Source of the DNA: Prochlorococcus sp. AG-347-K22
GTDB lineage: Bacteria > Cyanobacteriota > Cyanobacteriia > PCC-6307 > Cyanobiaceae
DNA length: 33,324 bases
Assembly: GCA_003281285.1 (NCBI GenBank)
Contig: QCCJ01000007.1
Span: 1-33,324, forward strand
Direction of reading: 5' to 3'
In this document: piece by piece, positions 1-5,952 of the stretch
How the letters are laid out: each line of letters starts with the position of its first letter
How positions within the stretch are numbered: position 1 is the first letter of the stretch
Made by a program: the position numbers and the translations under genes
The notes under the pieces: generated by a model
Told to the model about the DNA's origin: nothing
What the model saw: the letters and a program-made list of their open reading frames with translations, nothing else
The model's database searches: none

Positions 1-133
1 AAACAGAAGTACCATATACTCCTTATTTTTAGTTTTGGTGGACCTTAATTTTTAATATTAGATCTCTAGTTTAAGAGTTATTAGTTTGGAATTAATTTAT
101 CAAAAAACATAATATGGGTTACTTATAGATTCA

Positions 134-256
134 CTAAAAATAATCTCTTACATTAAATTTTTTTACTGATTGTGAATAAATTTTTGCGGTAAGGATCGCT
201 CCAAAATTAACTAAAACTACAATTAAAATAAGTAGCTCAATTGCGAGGTTGGTCAT
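134..256 (-). CDS. single-span membrane microprotein (40 aa), unknown
   Basis: An uninterrupted 40-codon frame starts at ATG 256-254, with GAGGG seven bases upstream (264-268 on the plus strand), a good ribosome binding site for this AT-rich genome. Residues about 4-24 are strongly hydrophobic and form one membrane helix. The tail of about 15 residues is polar and basic and ends in Asp-Tyr-Phe. It resembles small photosynthetic or respiratory accessory subunits in architecture only; I do not recognise the family. It lies downstream of two other microproteins on the same strand (334-498, 501-608) and may share their transcript. No function is assigned. Confidence 0.55.
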   Translation of the reverse strand: MTNLAIELLILIVVLVNFGAILTAKIYSQSVKKFNVRDYF

Positions 257-333
257 AAGATTACCCTCATTAAATTTATATAAAAACCCTAAAACATCAA
301 AATAGGTATTGAATAGAGTTTAAATTTCTATTT

Positions 334-498
334 TTAGCCATCTAGATTCTTTAGTACTGGAATAGGTTCACAATTTTCGACGCATTCTTCTAATGACTTT
401 TCAGAATTACTCTTAATTTCGCAACTACGAAGACAATCATAAAAGGCATACTTGGGATCTAATTCATTTTTGAATTGTTTATTTCTAAATGTATTCAT
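334..498 (-). CDS. twin CX3C microprotein (54 aa), unknown
   Basis: A 54-codon frame starts at ATG 498-496 and is preceded by AAGGGAG, a clear Shine-Dalgarno sequence. It contains exactly four cysteines in two CX3C pairs: C22/C26 and C39/C43, with 12 residues between the pairs. The predicted protein is charged, has no signal peptide or membrane segment, and probably forms two short helices. Twin CX3C is the cysteine layout of small Tim chaperones and related helical hairpins, but no homology is claimed. The spacing would suit two disulfides or a metal site. The start lies 2 bases after the stop of the upstream 35-residue ORF, so the two are probably co-transcribed and translationally coupled. 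Confidence 0.62.
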   Translation of the reverse strand: MNTFRNKQFKNELDPKYAFYDCLRSCEIKSNSEKSLEECVENCEPIPVLKNLDG

Positions 499-500
499 GA

Positions 501-608
501 TCAAACTCCCTTTGATTTTTTTTCAAGTTGATTAATTAATTTATCCAACCATAGAGTGTTATTGATCTTTTTTGTGTTTTTAAAGTATTTCGTTTTGTAA
601 GTAGTCAT
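501..608 (-). CDS. basic microprotein (35 aa), unknown
   Basis: A short frame starts at ATG 608-606 with GGAGG about 9 bases upstream (618-622 on the plus strand), a perfect Shine-Dalgarno core. The 35-residue product is lysine-rich, without cysteines or a membrane segment, and predicted helical near its C-terminus. Its stop is only 2 bases before the start of the twin-CX3C microprotein, and the Shine-Dalgarno of that gene lies inside this frame. It may be a real peptide or mainly a translated leader that couples expression of the next gene. The family is not recognised. Confidence 0.5.
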   Translation of the reverse strand: MTTYKTKYFKNTKKINNTLWLDKLINQLEKKSKGV

Positions 609-798
609 GAAGTGAAGCCTCCAATCAGTGAATCTAATTTAAAGGTGATTATTAAAATTTCCTAGAGCAAAAATACTGATTATGAATTTAGTGAAATATT
701 TTAAAAACGATTAATTTATAGTCTTTATTTTAAGTGTTAAAACTCTTGATTATTGTATGTAACCAATACTAAATAACTTCTAAAAAAAGGGGTTAATT

Positions 799-969
799 AT
801 GAATTATGGAAATCTAATTAAAAATAAAATTCAACATGCATTTGGTGGTTTGTTTGATAAGTTATCAATTGAGAGAAAACTAACTCATGCTCAAATGGAA
901 TGTATGCAATTCGGAATTTGTGATTATGCTCCAAGACAAGTTGAGGAAGTTCCCTTTTTTCATTATTAA
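799..969 (+). CDS. small hypothetical protein (56 aa)
   Basis: A 56-codon frame starts at ATG 799 and is preceded by an A-rich stretch ending in AGGGG, a plausible ribosome binding site. The product is soluble, with an amphipathic N-terminal half and two cysteines (Cys35 and Cys41) in the second half, and it ends in an aromatic tail. No motif is recognised. It converges on the 102-residue minus-strand gene, 27 bases away, and stands alone on its strand, so it has its own promoter in the 609-798 interval. Composition and start signal make it more likely coding than not. Confidence 0.55.
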   Translation: MNYGNLIKNKIQHAFGGLFDKLSIERKLTHAQMECMQFGICDYAPRQVEEVPFFHY

Positions 970-996
970 TTTGAATTCATTTAAAACAAATGGCAA

Positions 997-1305
997 TTAG
1001 CTCCTCCTCACCCAATCAGGAGATCCACTAAACCAATCAGCAAGATCATCATTTTTGGGATCGAAATGATTTTCAGTTTCTAAACCATCAAGACCAAGAT
1101 TCTGGATAAGTCCATTTATTCCATCTGATTTTTGCTTGCCATATCTTCTCAAGCTATTAGCCTTCTTAAGCCATGTCCATATAGTTGAATTATGTTTTGC
1201 AAACTTTTCTACATAAATTCTTTCTTCCAATGCGACAGGTTCATCTAGTGAAATCCTCTTTACAATATCCTTGATTTTTAAACGAGTCTTGTTGGTTAGA
1301 AACAT
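997..1305 (-). CDS. conserved-looking hypothetical protein (102 aa)
   Basis: This 102-residue soluble protein has a basic N-terminal half, predicted helical with many Lys and Arg, and an acidic C-terminal third ending in a Trp-rich segment (FSGSPDWVRRS). There is no signal peptide, membrane segment or cysteine. It reads as a genuine protein, with normal residue balance and a conserved-looking C-terminus, and resembles small picocyanobacterial hypotheticals, but I cannot name a family. The start at 1305 is the first ATG; no strong Shine-Dalgarno precedes it. It is transcribed away from the 320-base gap before the hydrolase gene. Confidence 0.75.
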   Translation of the reverse strand: MFLTNKTRLKIKDIVKRISLDEPVALEERIYVEKFAKHNSTIWTWLKKANSLRRYGKQKSDGINGLIQNLGLDGLETENHFDPKNDDLADWFSGSPDWVRRS

Positions 1306-1625
1306 ATTTATAAAAGAAGTTAATGTTTTATAAAAGTTTTTTTTATGAATGTCTTGTCAATCTTTATTTCAAGAAAAAGTGCTTTTTAGGGGCTTTTTAA
1401 GGACAAATATATTTATTTAACAACAGGTATATTTAATTGGTAAAAAAGACTACTTAATTTGATTTATATAACTTATATAAAAACGAATTCTATATAAGTT
1501 TCTCTACTTAATTTTAGATTTAATTTATAAAATTGAATAAGGAAAATTTACATTGACAATCGACCTAAACTTAGAGGGAAATAAATCTCTTGTTTTTCTA
1601 GCAAAAACTTTATGTGTAATCACAA
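1306..1625. other. 320-base divergent intergenic region
   Basis: The interval lies between the starts of the 102-residue gene (minus) and the hydrolase gene (plus), so it must hold both promoters. It is very AT-rich. I see an imperfect tandem repeat of an 11-base unit (GCTTTTTAGGG then GCTTTTTAAGG, 1381-1402) and a 10-base dyad at 1470-1500. No ORF of useful length is present on either strand. Confidence 0.6.
1470..1500. repeat. 10-bp inverted repeat, operator-like
   Basis: AACTTATATA at 1470-1479 and its exact reverse complement TATATAAGTT at 1491-1500 are separated by 11 bases. The centre-to-centre distance is 21 bp, two helical turns, as expected for a dimeric DNA-binding protein. No T-tract follows on either strand, so a terminator is unlikely. 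Confidence 0.4.
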
Positions 1626-2342
1626 ATGAAAGGTCAATGGACAAATGTTTATAGTGGCGATTTACCTCTTAGATCTTGGTGGGTAGATTCAGGTAGTGAG
1701 TTTGAATATATATCTATAGTTTTACCAGAGGTGTTTGGGATAAATCACTGGATAAGGAGTTTTTCTGAAAAATTGGCCAAACAAAATGTATCCGTATTAG
1801 CCTTACCTCTTTACGGTCGAACAGCTCCAAAATTAGATTTAGCATACAGCGAAAAAGACTTAATAATAGGCAGGCATCATAAAAATTTAACCACTTCAAA
1901 AAATATTATTAAAGATATTTCTGCAGCTCTAAATTGGGTTCAAGAAAAATATCCAAAAAAGAAAATCTCAATTATTGGATTTTGCTTTGGAGGTCATGCA
2001 GCAGTTATAGGTTCTTGTCTAAAAGGAATAGAAAGTACATTTTGTTTTTATGGGGCAGGGATAACTGCGCCAAGAACGGATACTAATCTTGCACCTATAG
2101 ATTTACTTGAAGAAGTTTCTGGAAAATTAAATTTTATATGCGGTTCTTCAGATGATTTAATTCCCTTACAAGATAGATTAGAAATTAAAAAAAGATTTAA
2201 AAAACTAGATCCTTTAGAAGAAAGATTTATTTATGTTGAAGTTAAAGAAGCAGATCATGGCTTTATGTGCGAGGAAAGAGAATCCTTCGATAAGGATGCA
2301 TCATTAATTGGTTGGAATTTATTGATGAAAGAATTTAGTTAA
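1626..2342 (+). CDS. dienelactone hydrolase family protein
   Basis: This is an alpha/beta hydrolase of the dienelactone hydrolase family, 238 residues, the usual length. The nucleophile motif GFCFGG carries Cys120. The rest of the triad is visible as Asp176 (GSSDDLIP) and His211 (ADHGF). Glu35 (LPEVFG) matches the glutamate that pairs with the cysteine in known family members. These enzymes hydrolyse cyclic or ester bonds through a Cys-His-Asp triad; the real substrate cannot be inferred. There is no signal peptide, so it is cytoplasmic. It stands alone between two intergenic regions and no pathway neighbour is present. The first ATG after an upstream stop was used as start. Confidence 0.85.
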   Translation: MKGQWTNVYSGDLPLRSWWVDSGSEFEYISIVLPEVFGINHWIRSFSEKLAKQNVSVLALPLYGRTAPKLDLAYSEKDLIIGRHHKNLTTSKNIIKDISAALNWVQEKYPKKKISIIGFCFGGHAAVIGSCLKGIESTFCFYGAGITAPRTDTNLAPIDLLEEVSGKLNFICGSSDDLIPLQDRLEIKKRFKKLDPLEERFIYVEVKEADHGFMCEERESFDKDASLIGWNLLMKEFS

Positions 2343-2441
2343 CAAAATTCTTAGGAATGATTTTGAACTGTGTCTGCACTAATAATTTATACAAATTCGA
2401 TGGCTTTATTAAAAACTTTTAAAAAATGGCATTAGATTAAA

Positions 2442-2461
2442 TGATTTGAAAAGTCAAATCA
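2442..2461. repeat. hairpin upstream of the cupin gene
   Basis: TGATTTGA (2442-2449) and TCAAATCA (2454-2461) form a perfect 8-bp stem with a 4-base AAAG loop. No T-tract follows. It sits just before the first possible start of the cupin gene and could be an operator or a leader hairpin. Confidence 0.35.
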
Positions 2462-2528
2462 AGTACTGCCAAAAATGAAAAAAATAAATAACATAAGTCT
2501 AAATAATTTTCTAAAAATCAAATTCCTG

Positions 2529-2954
2529 ATGAAAAATTTATTCATAGCATTAGCTTTTGCATTGATTCTTATCAACCCTAGTATTTCTATGGCTGCAGAG
2601 TCTCCCGTTGATGTACAAGAAGTCTTTGTAGGTTCTGAGACAATGGATGGAGATGCTCTTAAATACCCAAAAGGAAAAGCAGAAATAAGATTACAAAGAG
2701 TCGAGTTGGCTGAAGGGGGGATAGTTCCGCTCCACTCTCATCCAATTCCATTATTAGGCAATGTTGAGCAAGGTACGATAGTTGTCAAAAGACAAGGGAT
2801 GGAAGATCTTATCTATACAGCAGGGGATACTTTTATAGTTGGTCCAAAGACACCAAAACATACAATGGGTAATGCAAAAACTGATAACGCAATAGTTTGG
2901 TTTGCAGCAATAGGAGCAAAAGATGTTCCAATTTTAATTCCCGCTGAAGGATAA
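2529..2954 (+). CDS. secreted single-domain cupin protein
   Basis: From ATG 2529 the protein has a classic signal peptide: Lys, a hydrophobic core, then a cleavage site near SMA-AES at about residue 22. A cupin domain of about 115 residues follows. It has the HSHP metal-binding motif, a Gly-rich strand, and the second motif with GDTF...P.H. Small cupins bind a metal through these histidines and act as dioxygenases, isomerases or sensors; the activity here is unknown. The location is probably the periplasm or thylakoid lumen. An in-frame ATG at 2475 would add 18 polar residues before the signal peptide, which is why I prefer 2529. Neither start has a strong Shine-Dalgarno. A terminator follows at 3004-3024. 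Confidence 0.85.
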   Translation: MKNLFIALAFALILINPSISMAAESPVDVQEVFVGSETMDGDALKYPKGKAEIRLQRVELAEGGIVPLHSHPIPLLGNVEQGTIVVKRQGMEDLIYTAGDTFIVGPKTPKHTMGNAKTDNAIVWFAAIGAKDVPILIPAEG

Positions 2955-3003
2955 ATTTTAACCTTGAATCAATTATTTTTGATTATCAGTCAAACTATAA
3001 TAG

Positions 3004-3024
3004 GGAGCAATTAGCTCCTTTTTT
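3004..3024 (+). terminator. rho-independent terminator after the cupin gene
   Basis: GGAGC (3004-3008), loop AATTA, GCTCC (3014-3018), then six T (3019-3024). This is a compact, canonical intrinsic terminator 49 bases after the cupin stop. Its T-tract touches the end of the converging DsrE-like gene. Confidence 0.8.
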
Positions 3025-3400
3025 AATAGCAAAGTACGCTATCCGCTTTAATTGATTCTTCAACTAGAACATCTGGCATAACAAACTCTGCAGTGTATCC
3101 ATCTAGAAGTTTCTCATCGTAACCTCTAGATTTAGCAGACATTCCTGAGACATATATGGTAATTTTTGAATTCTTTAAATTTTGAAGATGTTCGTATAAA
3201 TCTCCAGTACCTTGACCAACTATTTCACCAGCTTTTTTGCAATTTAATATTTGTACTCCTTCTCCTGCTAGAAAAAGTGTTACTTTATGATCGTTTTTTT
3301 CTGCAGTAAGGGCAACCAATAAACCTAAAGTTATTTTATTTTTAGATTCTAAACCGCTGTAAATATGTACTAAAACTGTATTGTCGGTAATGATAGACAT
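3023..3400 (-). CDS. DsrE/DsrF-like family protein
   Basis: The 125-residue protein has an alternating strand-helix pattern typical of the DsrE fold: an N-terminal strand (VLVHIYSG), a long helix, a second strand (VTLFLAGEGV), and a final strand followed by a Gly-Ser-rich turn (YVSGMSAKSRG). In many DsrE proteins a redox cysteine lies near that last turn; here the position is Ser85, and the only cysteines are Cys54 and Cys124. It may therefore not be a sulfur-relay enzyme in the strict sense. Related proteins form small oligomers in the cytoplasm. It is monocistronic and converges on the cupin gene. The ATG at 3400 has no obvious Shine-Dalgarno. Confidence 0.75.
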   Translation of the reverse strand: MSIITDNTVLVHIYSGLESKNKITLGLLVALTAEKNDHKVTLFLAGEGVQILNCKKAGEIVGQGTGDLYEHLQNLKNSKITIYVSGMSAKSRGYDEKLLDGYTAEFVMPDVLVEESIKADSVLCY

Positions 3401-3548
3401 TTAATCCTCACTAAATTTTGTTTTTATATCCTAAATAAAATCTATTTTCATTAGCTGTTTTTTTATGAAACGCTTACTACTTGCATAGCTAAAAGCTAGT
3501 AATTGATTGTGGATCTACATTAGAGAGTAAACAATCCTCTTTTATTTG

Positions 3549-3737
3549 ATGAGAAATAAATTTAAAAGATCAGCTTTTTTTGATATGTCTGATGACCTTT
3601 TCTATCAAATATCATTAATAGGATTTTTAGTTGTTTTTAGCTCAATGGTATTTTTCATAACGAAATATAGAGAAAAAAAAATTAATAATATAAGTCATAT
3701 TTCCATAATTGAACAAATTAAATTTTTAAAGCATTAA
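3549..3737 (+). CDS. small membrane protein (62 aa), coupled to next gene
   Basis: A 62-codon frame starts at ATG 3549 (a TTG directly before it is less likely). Residues about 22-42 form one hydrophobic membrane helix; both ends are polar and basic. The stop codon overlaps the start of the next gene (TAATG at 3735-3739), which signals translational coupling. The family is not recognised. No ribosome binding site is visible. A 13-base interrupted palindrome (3486-3498, TAGCT-AAA-AGCTA) lies in the upstream region. Confidence 0.5.
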   Translation: MRNKFKRSAFFDMSDDLFYQISLIGFLVVFSSMVFFITKYREKKINNISHISIIEQIKFLKH

Positions 3738-4093
3738 TGCAAAGATTTATAATTTCACCGTTATTTGCTTTATCTAGGTTTTTTATAAATATTTACGGAA
3801 TATTTTTAAAGTTTTTTCTTCAATTAAATGGTGGTTATTGGTCAAGAATTGGTTTAGCCGAAAATATTACAGAGGAAAGAATAAAAAAAAGAAGATTATA
3901 TATCTTGCCTTTTTATATTCTTCTGGCTTTATTGTTTGGATTACTATCTGCTCTATATTGGTATTTTGTTATTCTCCATGTACCACTTTCAATAGAAAGA
4001 TATTTAAGTCCTTTGAATAACAATATTGCTTTAATAATTGCTTTGGCTACTTTCTTTAGTTGGCTTTATATTCTTTGTAAAACAAAAAAATAA
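3737..4093 (+). CDS. membrane protein with two or more spans (118 aa), unknown
   Basis: This 118-residue frame starts at ATG 3737, overlapping the previous stop by one base. It has an amphipathic, aromatic N-terminus, a positively charged stretch (EERIKKRR, about residues 46-53), then two hydrophobic helices at about 54-78 and 94-113. The topology suggests a small inner-membrane or thylakoid protein whose amphipathic N-terminus lies on the membrane. No family is recognised. It is most likely made in fixed ratio with the preceding 62-residue protein and may form a complex with it. A 32-bp palindrome begins 35 bases after its stop. Confidence 0.65.
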   Translation: MQRFIISPLFALSRFFINIYGIFLKFFLQLNGGYWSRIGLAENITEERIKKRRLYILPFYILLALLFGLLSALYWYFVILHVPLSIERYLSPLNNNIALIIALATFFSWLYILCKTKK

Positions 4094-4128
4094 AATGCTT
4101 AAAAAGAGATGATGTGGTCCCAGGATTA

Positions 4129-4160
4129 AAGATTGATTTAATCATGATTAAATCAATCTT
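4129..4160. repeat. 32-bp perfect palindrome
   Basis: The 16 bases at 4129-4144 (starting AAGATTGATT) are followed with no spacer by their exact reverse complement at 4145-4160 (ending AATCAATCTT). There is no T-tract on either side, so this is not a standard terminator. As RNA it would make a long hairpin after the membrane-protein pair; as DNA it could be a two-fold protein site. It lies 8 bases before the start of the interrupted ORF at 4169. Confidence 0.8.
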
Positions 4161-4168
4161 AAGGATTC

Positions 4169-4345
4169 ATGCAAAATATCTGTGACCGATTAATTTATTT
4201 ATACGACAGTTCTGGTGATCGGCTCGACCAAGGTTGACCAACTAGATCTTCACTAATCCATGGTCTGCAATTCCAAGGTAAATTAACTTATCTAACCTTC
4301 ATGGAAAGAAAGTTAAGTGATCAGAAATTAAACTTTCGGGATTAA
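4169..4345 (+). pseudogene. small ORF interrupted by one in-frame TGA
   Basis: Reading from ATG 4169 gives 22 codons, then TGA at 4235-4237, then 35 more sense codons to TAA at 4343-4345. Both halves look protein-like: the first is acidic with aromatic residues (YLYDSSGDRLDQG), the second is basic and ends in an amphipathic segment (YLTFMERKLSDQKLNF). AAGGA at 4161-4165 could serve as a ribosome binding site, though only 3 bases from the ATG. The TGA is one change from TGG (Trp). A decayed small gene, a sequencing error, readthrough, or two tiny peptides are all possible. The family is not recognised. Confidence 0.4.
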
Positions 4346-4508
4346 TTCTGAACTATCTTAAAAATAAAGTCGTTTGTAAAGCATGAAGAAGTGAGTAATC
4401 ACTTTTACTTTCAAAACTAATTTCTAAGAAAATTCTTAATCTGATTATGAAATAGATCTCCTTTCTGTCGTCACCATTTTAAAAAGACCTGTAAAAGGGT
4501 CTTTTTTT
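4346..4508 (+). ncRNA. candidate structured RNA or 3' UTR
   Basis: The stretch has no ORF of useful length. It contains an 8-bp hairpin at 4387-4406 (one G-U pair) closed by GTAA, a GNRA-type tetraloop when read on the plus strand, and ends in a strong terminator at 4481-4508. This suggests a plus-strand transcript whose 3' part is structured. It could be an independent small RNA or the 3' UTR of the 4169 ORF or the membrane pair. The 5' end is unknown. I could not match it to a known cyanobacterial ncRNA. Confidence 0.3.
4481..4508 (+). terminator. strong intrinsic terminator, possibly bidirectional
   Basis: AAAAAGACC (4481-4489) pairs with GGTCTTTTT (4498-4506) around an 8-base loop, and seven T run from 4502 to 4508. 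On the minus strand a run of five T also follows the stem, so it may also stop transcription from the 4558-4876 genes. Confidence 0.8.
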
Positions 4509-4557
4509 ATGTCTTAAATTTATTGATTGACTGTTAATCCAAAAATAACTAAATAAT

Positions 4558-4689
4558 TTATCTCGCTCTTTCGCGATCAGTTAATGCTTTTTCAAAAGTA
4601 GAAAAGAAAGTACAAATACTATTTAATGCAACCAACAAAAAAACTACTGATCTTCCATGCTGATTTAATTGAAGTGATCTTTGAGTCAT
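4558..4689 (-). CDS. single-span membrane microprotein (43 aa), unknown
   Basis: A 43-codon frame starts at ATG 4689-4687, 4 bases after the stop of the upstream 60-residue gene. AAGAG lies just upstream of the start. Residues about 14-31 form a hydrophobic helix; the tail is rich in Arg and Glu (ALTDRERAR). The close spacing and clean polar-hydrophobic-charged layout argue for a real protein in a two-gene operon. I do not recognise it. The terminator at 4481-4508 lies 50 bases downstream and works in this direction too. Confidence 0.55.
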   Translation of the reverse strand: MTQRSLQLNQHGRSVVFLLVALNSICTFFSTFEKALTDRERAR

Positions 4690-4693
4690 ACTC

Positions 4694-4876
4694 TTAATAA
4701 TCGTCGTTGTAATCGGATGGACTACCAGTTAAAGAACAAACAACTGATTCCTCTTTTTTCATTTCTTTTATTTCCATTATTGGTCTGCCCATTTTCTTAA
4801 GAACATCTATATCTTCTTTAGTCTGACAGCGAGCAATAATGTTTCCTTTTTGATCAAAGCAACTGTAGTAAGTCAT
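4694..4876 (-). CDS. small hypothetical protein (60 aa)
   Basis: This 60-residue soluble protein has an N-terminal beta-like segment with an aromatic-rich start (MTYYSCFD), a Lys/Glu-rich middle, and an acidic C-terminus. It has three cysteines (6, 17, 47) and no membrane segment. It reads as a compact, normally composed protein of the kind common in picocyanobacteria. The family is not identified. It is the first gene of a probable two-gene operon with the 43-residue membrane protein. Confidence 0.6.
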   Translation of the reverse strand: MTYYSCFDQKGNIIARCQTKEDIDVLKKMGRPIMEIKEMKKEESVVCSLTGSPSDYNDDY

Positions 4877-4902
4877 TTTATTAAATGCAATTTAAATTTT
4901 AT

Positions 4903-5013
4903 GGTTGATTTCAGTTGTAGCAACGCAACCGACTCATGACAACCATATTTCTAATTTAGGTCAGCCATAGATTTAAATGGCTAAAAAAAACATACCTCTT
5001 TCCGTACCTAAAT
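4903..5013. repeat. nested inverted repeats in an intergenic region
   Basis: Three structures follow one another. GGTTG (4903-4907) pairs with CAACC (4926-4930) and encloses GTTG-TAG-CAAC (4914-4924). ATTTAGGT (4954-4961) pairs with ACCTAAAT (5006-5013). Inside that, AGCCAT (4963-4968) pairs with ATGGCT (4977-4982). They lie between the divergent 60-residue gene and the 45-residue gene at 5105. This could be an RNA leader or a small RNA; no terminator is visible nearby. Confidence 0.35.
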
Positions 5014-5104
5014 GTTCCTCAAACCGCACACATTAGATACGCAGTTTTTTAATCAAATCAATTAGAACAAAGAGGTAGTTAAACAAATATTCAAAGGAGA
5101 ATTT

Positions 5105-5242
5105 ATGAGTGGAGATTTTGAGACTCTTGAAATTAATCAACCAAAAATTAAATATTTAAAACCAGAAGACAATACAGAATGTTTAGACAAATTAATTAAT
5201 AATATTGAGGACATGAAGAACAAGATCTCAAAAGATTCTTAG
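5105..5242 (+). CDS. acidic microprotein (45 aa), unknown
   Basis: ATG 5105 is preceded by AAGGAGA at an ideal distance, one of the best ribosome binding sites in the window. The 45-residue product is soluble, acidic at its N-terminus and helical in its second half, with one cysteine (Cys26). No homologous family is recognised. Most genes here lack a Shine-Dalgarno, so the strong one suggests efficient translation. The 60-base stretch before it is free of ORFs and probably holds the promoter. Confidence 0.62.
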   Translation: MSGDFETLEINQPKIKYLKPEDNTECLDKLINNIEDMKNKISKDS

Positions 5243-5377
5243 AAATTTAAGTAAGAAACTTTTTTATTTGATCTTTAGCTTGAATGAGAAGCAATTCAAA
5301 AAAGAATTTAAATTTTGTATTTAAGGTAACCGCTTTTTTGTGAGCATTATTCAGAATAAGAGTCCGACCTTTTTTTT

Positions 5378-5521
5378 ATGAAAAAAAATTTAGATGAAAA
5401 TTCTTATGAAAAAAGAATTGAAAATATAGAAAAAGGAAAATCTTATTTAAAAAGTAATGGATTTTTTAAATCAAAATCTAATCTATTCCAAGATATACAA
5501 AAATTTATTTATAAAAGGTAA
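5378..5521 (+). CDS. lysine-rich small protein (47 aa), doubtful
   Basis: A 47-codon frame starts at ATG 5378. The product is basic and hydrophilic, with many Lys, Asn and Ser, and no motif. A T-tract of eight bases lies directly before the start, so there is no ribosome binding site. The AT-rich composition alone could give such a frame by chance. I list it because it lies on the same strand as the 45-residue gene and fills most of an otherwise empty interval. Confidence 0.35.
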   Translation: MKKNLDENSYEKRIENIEKGKSYLKSNGFFKSKSNLFQDIQKFIYKR

Positions 5522-5637
5522 TTAAAAATATTTTTTACTTTTGATTAATTAAATCTCTCCATAAGCAAGCCATCACATAAAAGAAAGAAAGACTTGAAAA
5601 GGTTAGGAGAAAAAAAGAATGGGTCAATTTTCTATAA

Positions 5638-5742
5638 CTAAATTAATCCAAATAATCCTGCAGTAAAACCAACAGAAGCAAAGAATACGAACTCGATTAG
5701 ATCTCTTGGAGCAGAGTTCATTAAAAAACTGATTTGAGTCAT
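5638..5742 (-). CDS. single-span membrane microprotein (34 aa), unknown
   Basis: A 34-codon frame starts at ATG 5742-5740, 4 bases after the stop of the upstream 64-residue gene. The first 15 residues are polar; residues about 15-34 form a hydrophobic helix that runs to the C-terminus with a Gly-rich face (VGFTAGLFG). This is the shape of small membrane subunits that pack against larger partners. No Shine-Dalgarno is seen; translation may be coupled to the upstream gene. The family is unknown. Confidence 0.5.
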   Translation of the reverse strand: MTQISFLMNSAPRDLIEFVFFASVGFTAGLFGLI

Positions 5743-5746
5743 AATT

Positions 5747-5941
5747 TTATGACTTGAGAGAATCTCTTAAATCAAACTTTTCAGCTTTTTCAGTTTGACA
5801 CTCAGTATCATCTTCAGCACATTTGATTTCAGCTTTTTTGTTCATGTGGCTACTACAACCGCCTGCTATAACTGGTAAACCGGTCGTAGCCGTAAAACCA
5901 GTTAAACATGCAAATGCTATATAAGGAAAAAGTCTTTTCAT
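5747..5941 (-). CDS. small exported protein (64 aa), unknown
   Basis: The 64-residue protein starts with a signal peptide (MKR, then a hydrophobic core to about residue 26) and continues as a short, charged mature part. It has four cysteines (12, 29, 41, 48). Cys29 follows IAGG, which weakly resembles a lipobox, so it could be a lipoprotein, but the -3 residue is atypical and signal peptidase I cleavage is as likely. The mature part is acidic and ends in DLRDSLKS. A 9-bp dyad lies 12 bases before its start. It appears to form an operon with the 34-residue membrane protein. Confidence 0.6.
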   Translation of the reverse strand: MKRLFPYIAFACLTGFTATTGLPVIAGGCSSHMNKKAEIKCAEDDTECQTEKAEKFDLRDSLKS

Positions 5942-5952
5942 TTAATTGTTAC

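Noticed and set aside
4129..4160. Palindrome as a rho-independent terminator for the membrane-protein pair
   Set aside because: No T-tract follows on either strand; the convincing terminator is at 4481-4508.
4977..5036. 19-codon plus-strand ORF starting MAKKNIPLS, before the 45-residue gene
   Set aside because: No Shine-Dalgarno, and it lies inside the inverted repeat region; too short to support.
5281..5340. 19-codon ORF with further open frame after TGA
   Set aside because: Hydrophobic and basic AT-rich translation with no start signal; indistinguishable from chance.
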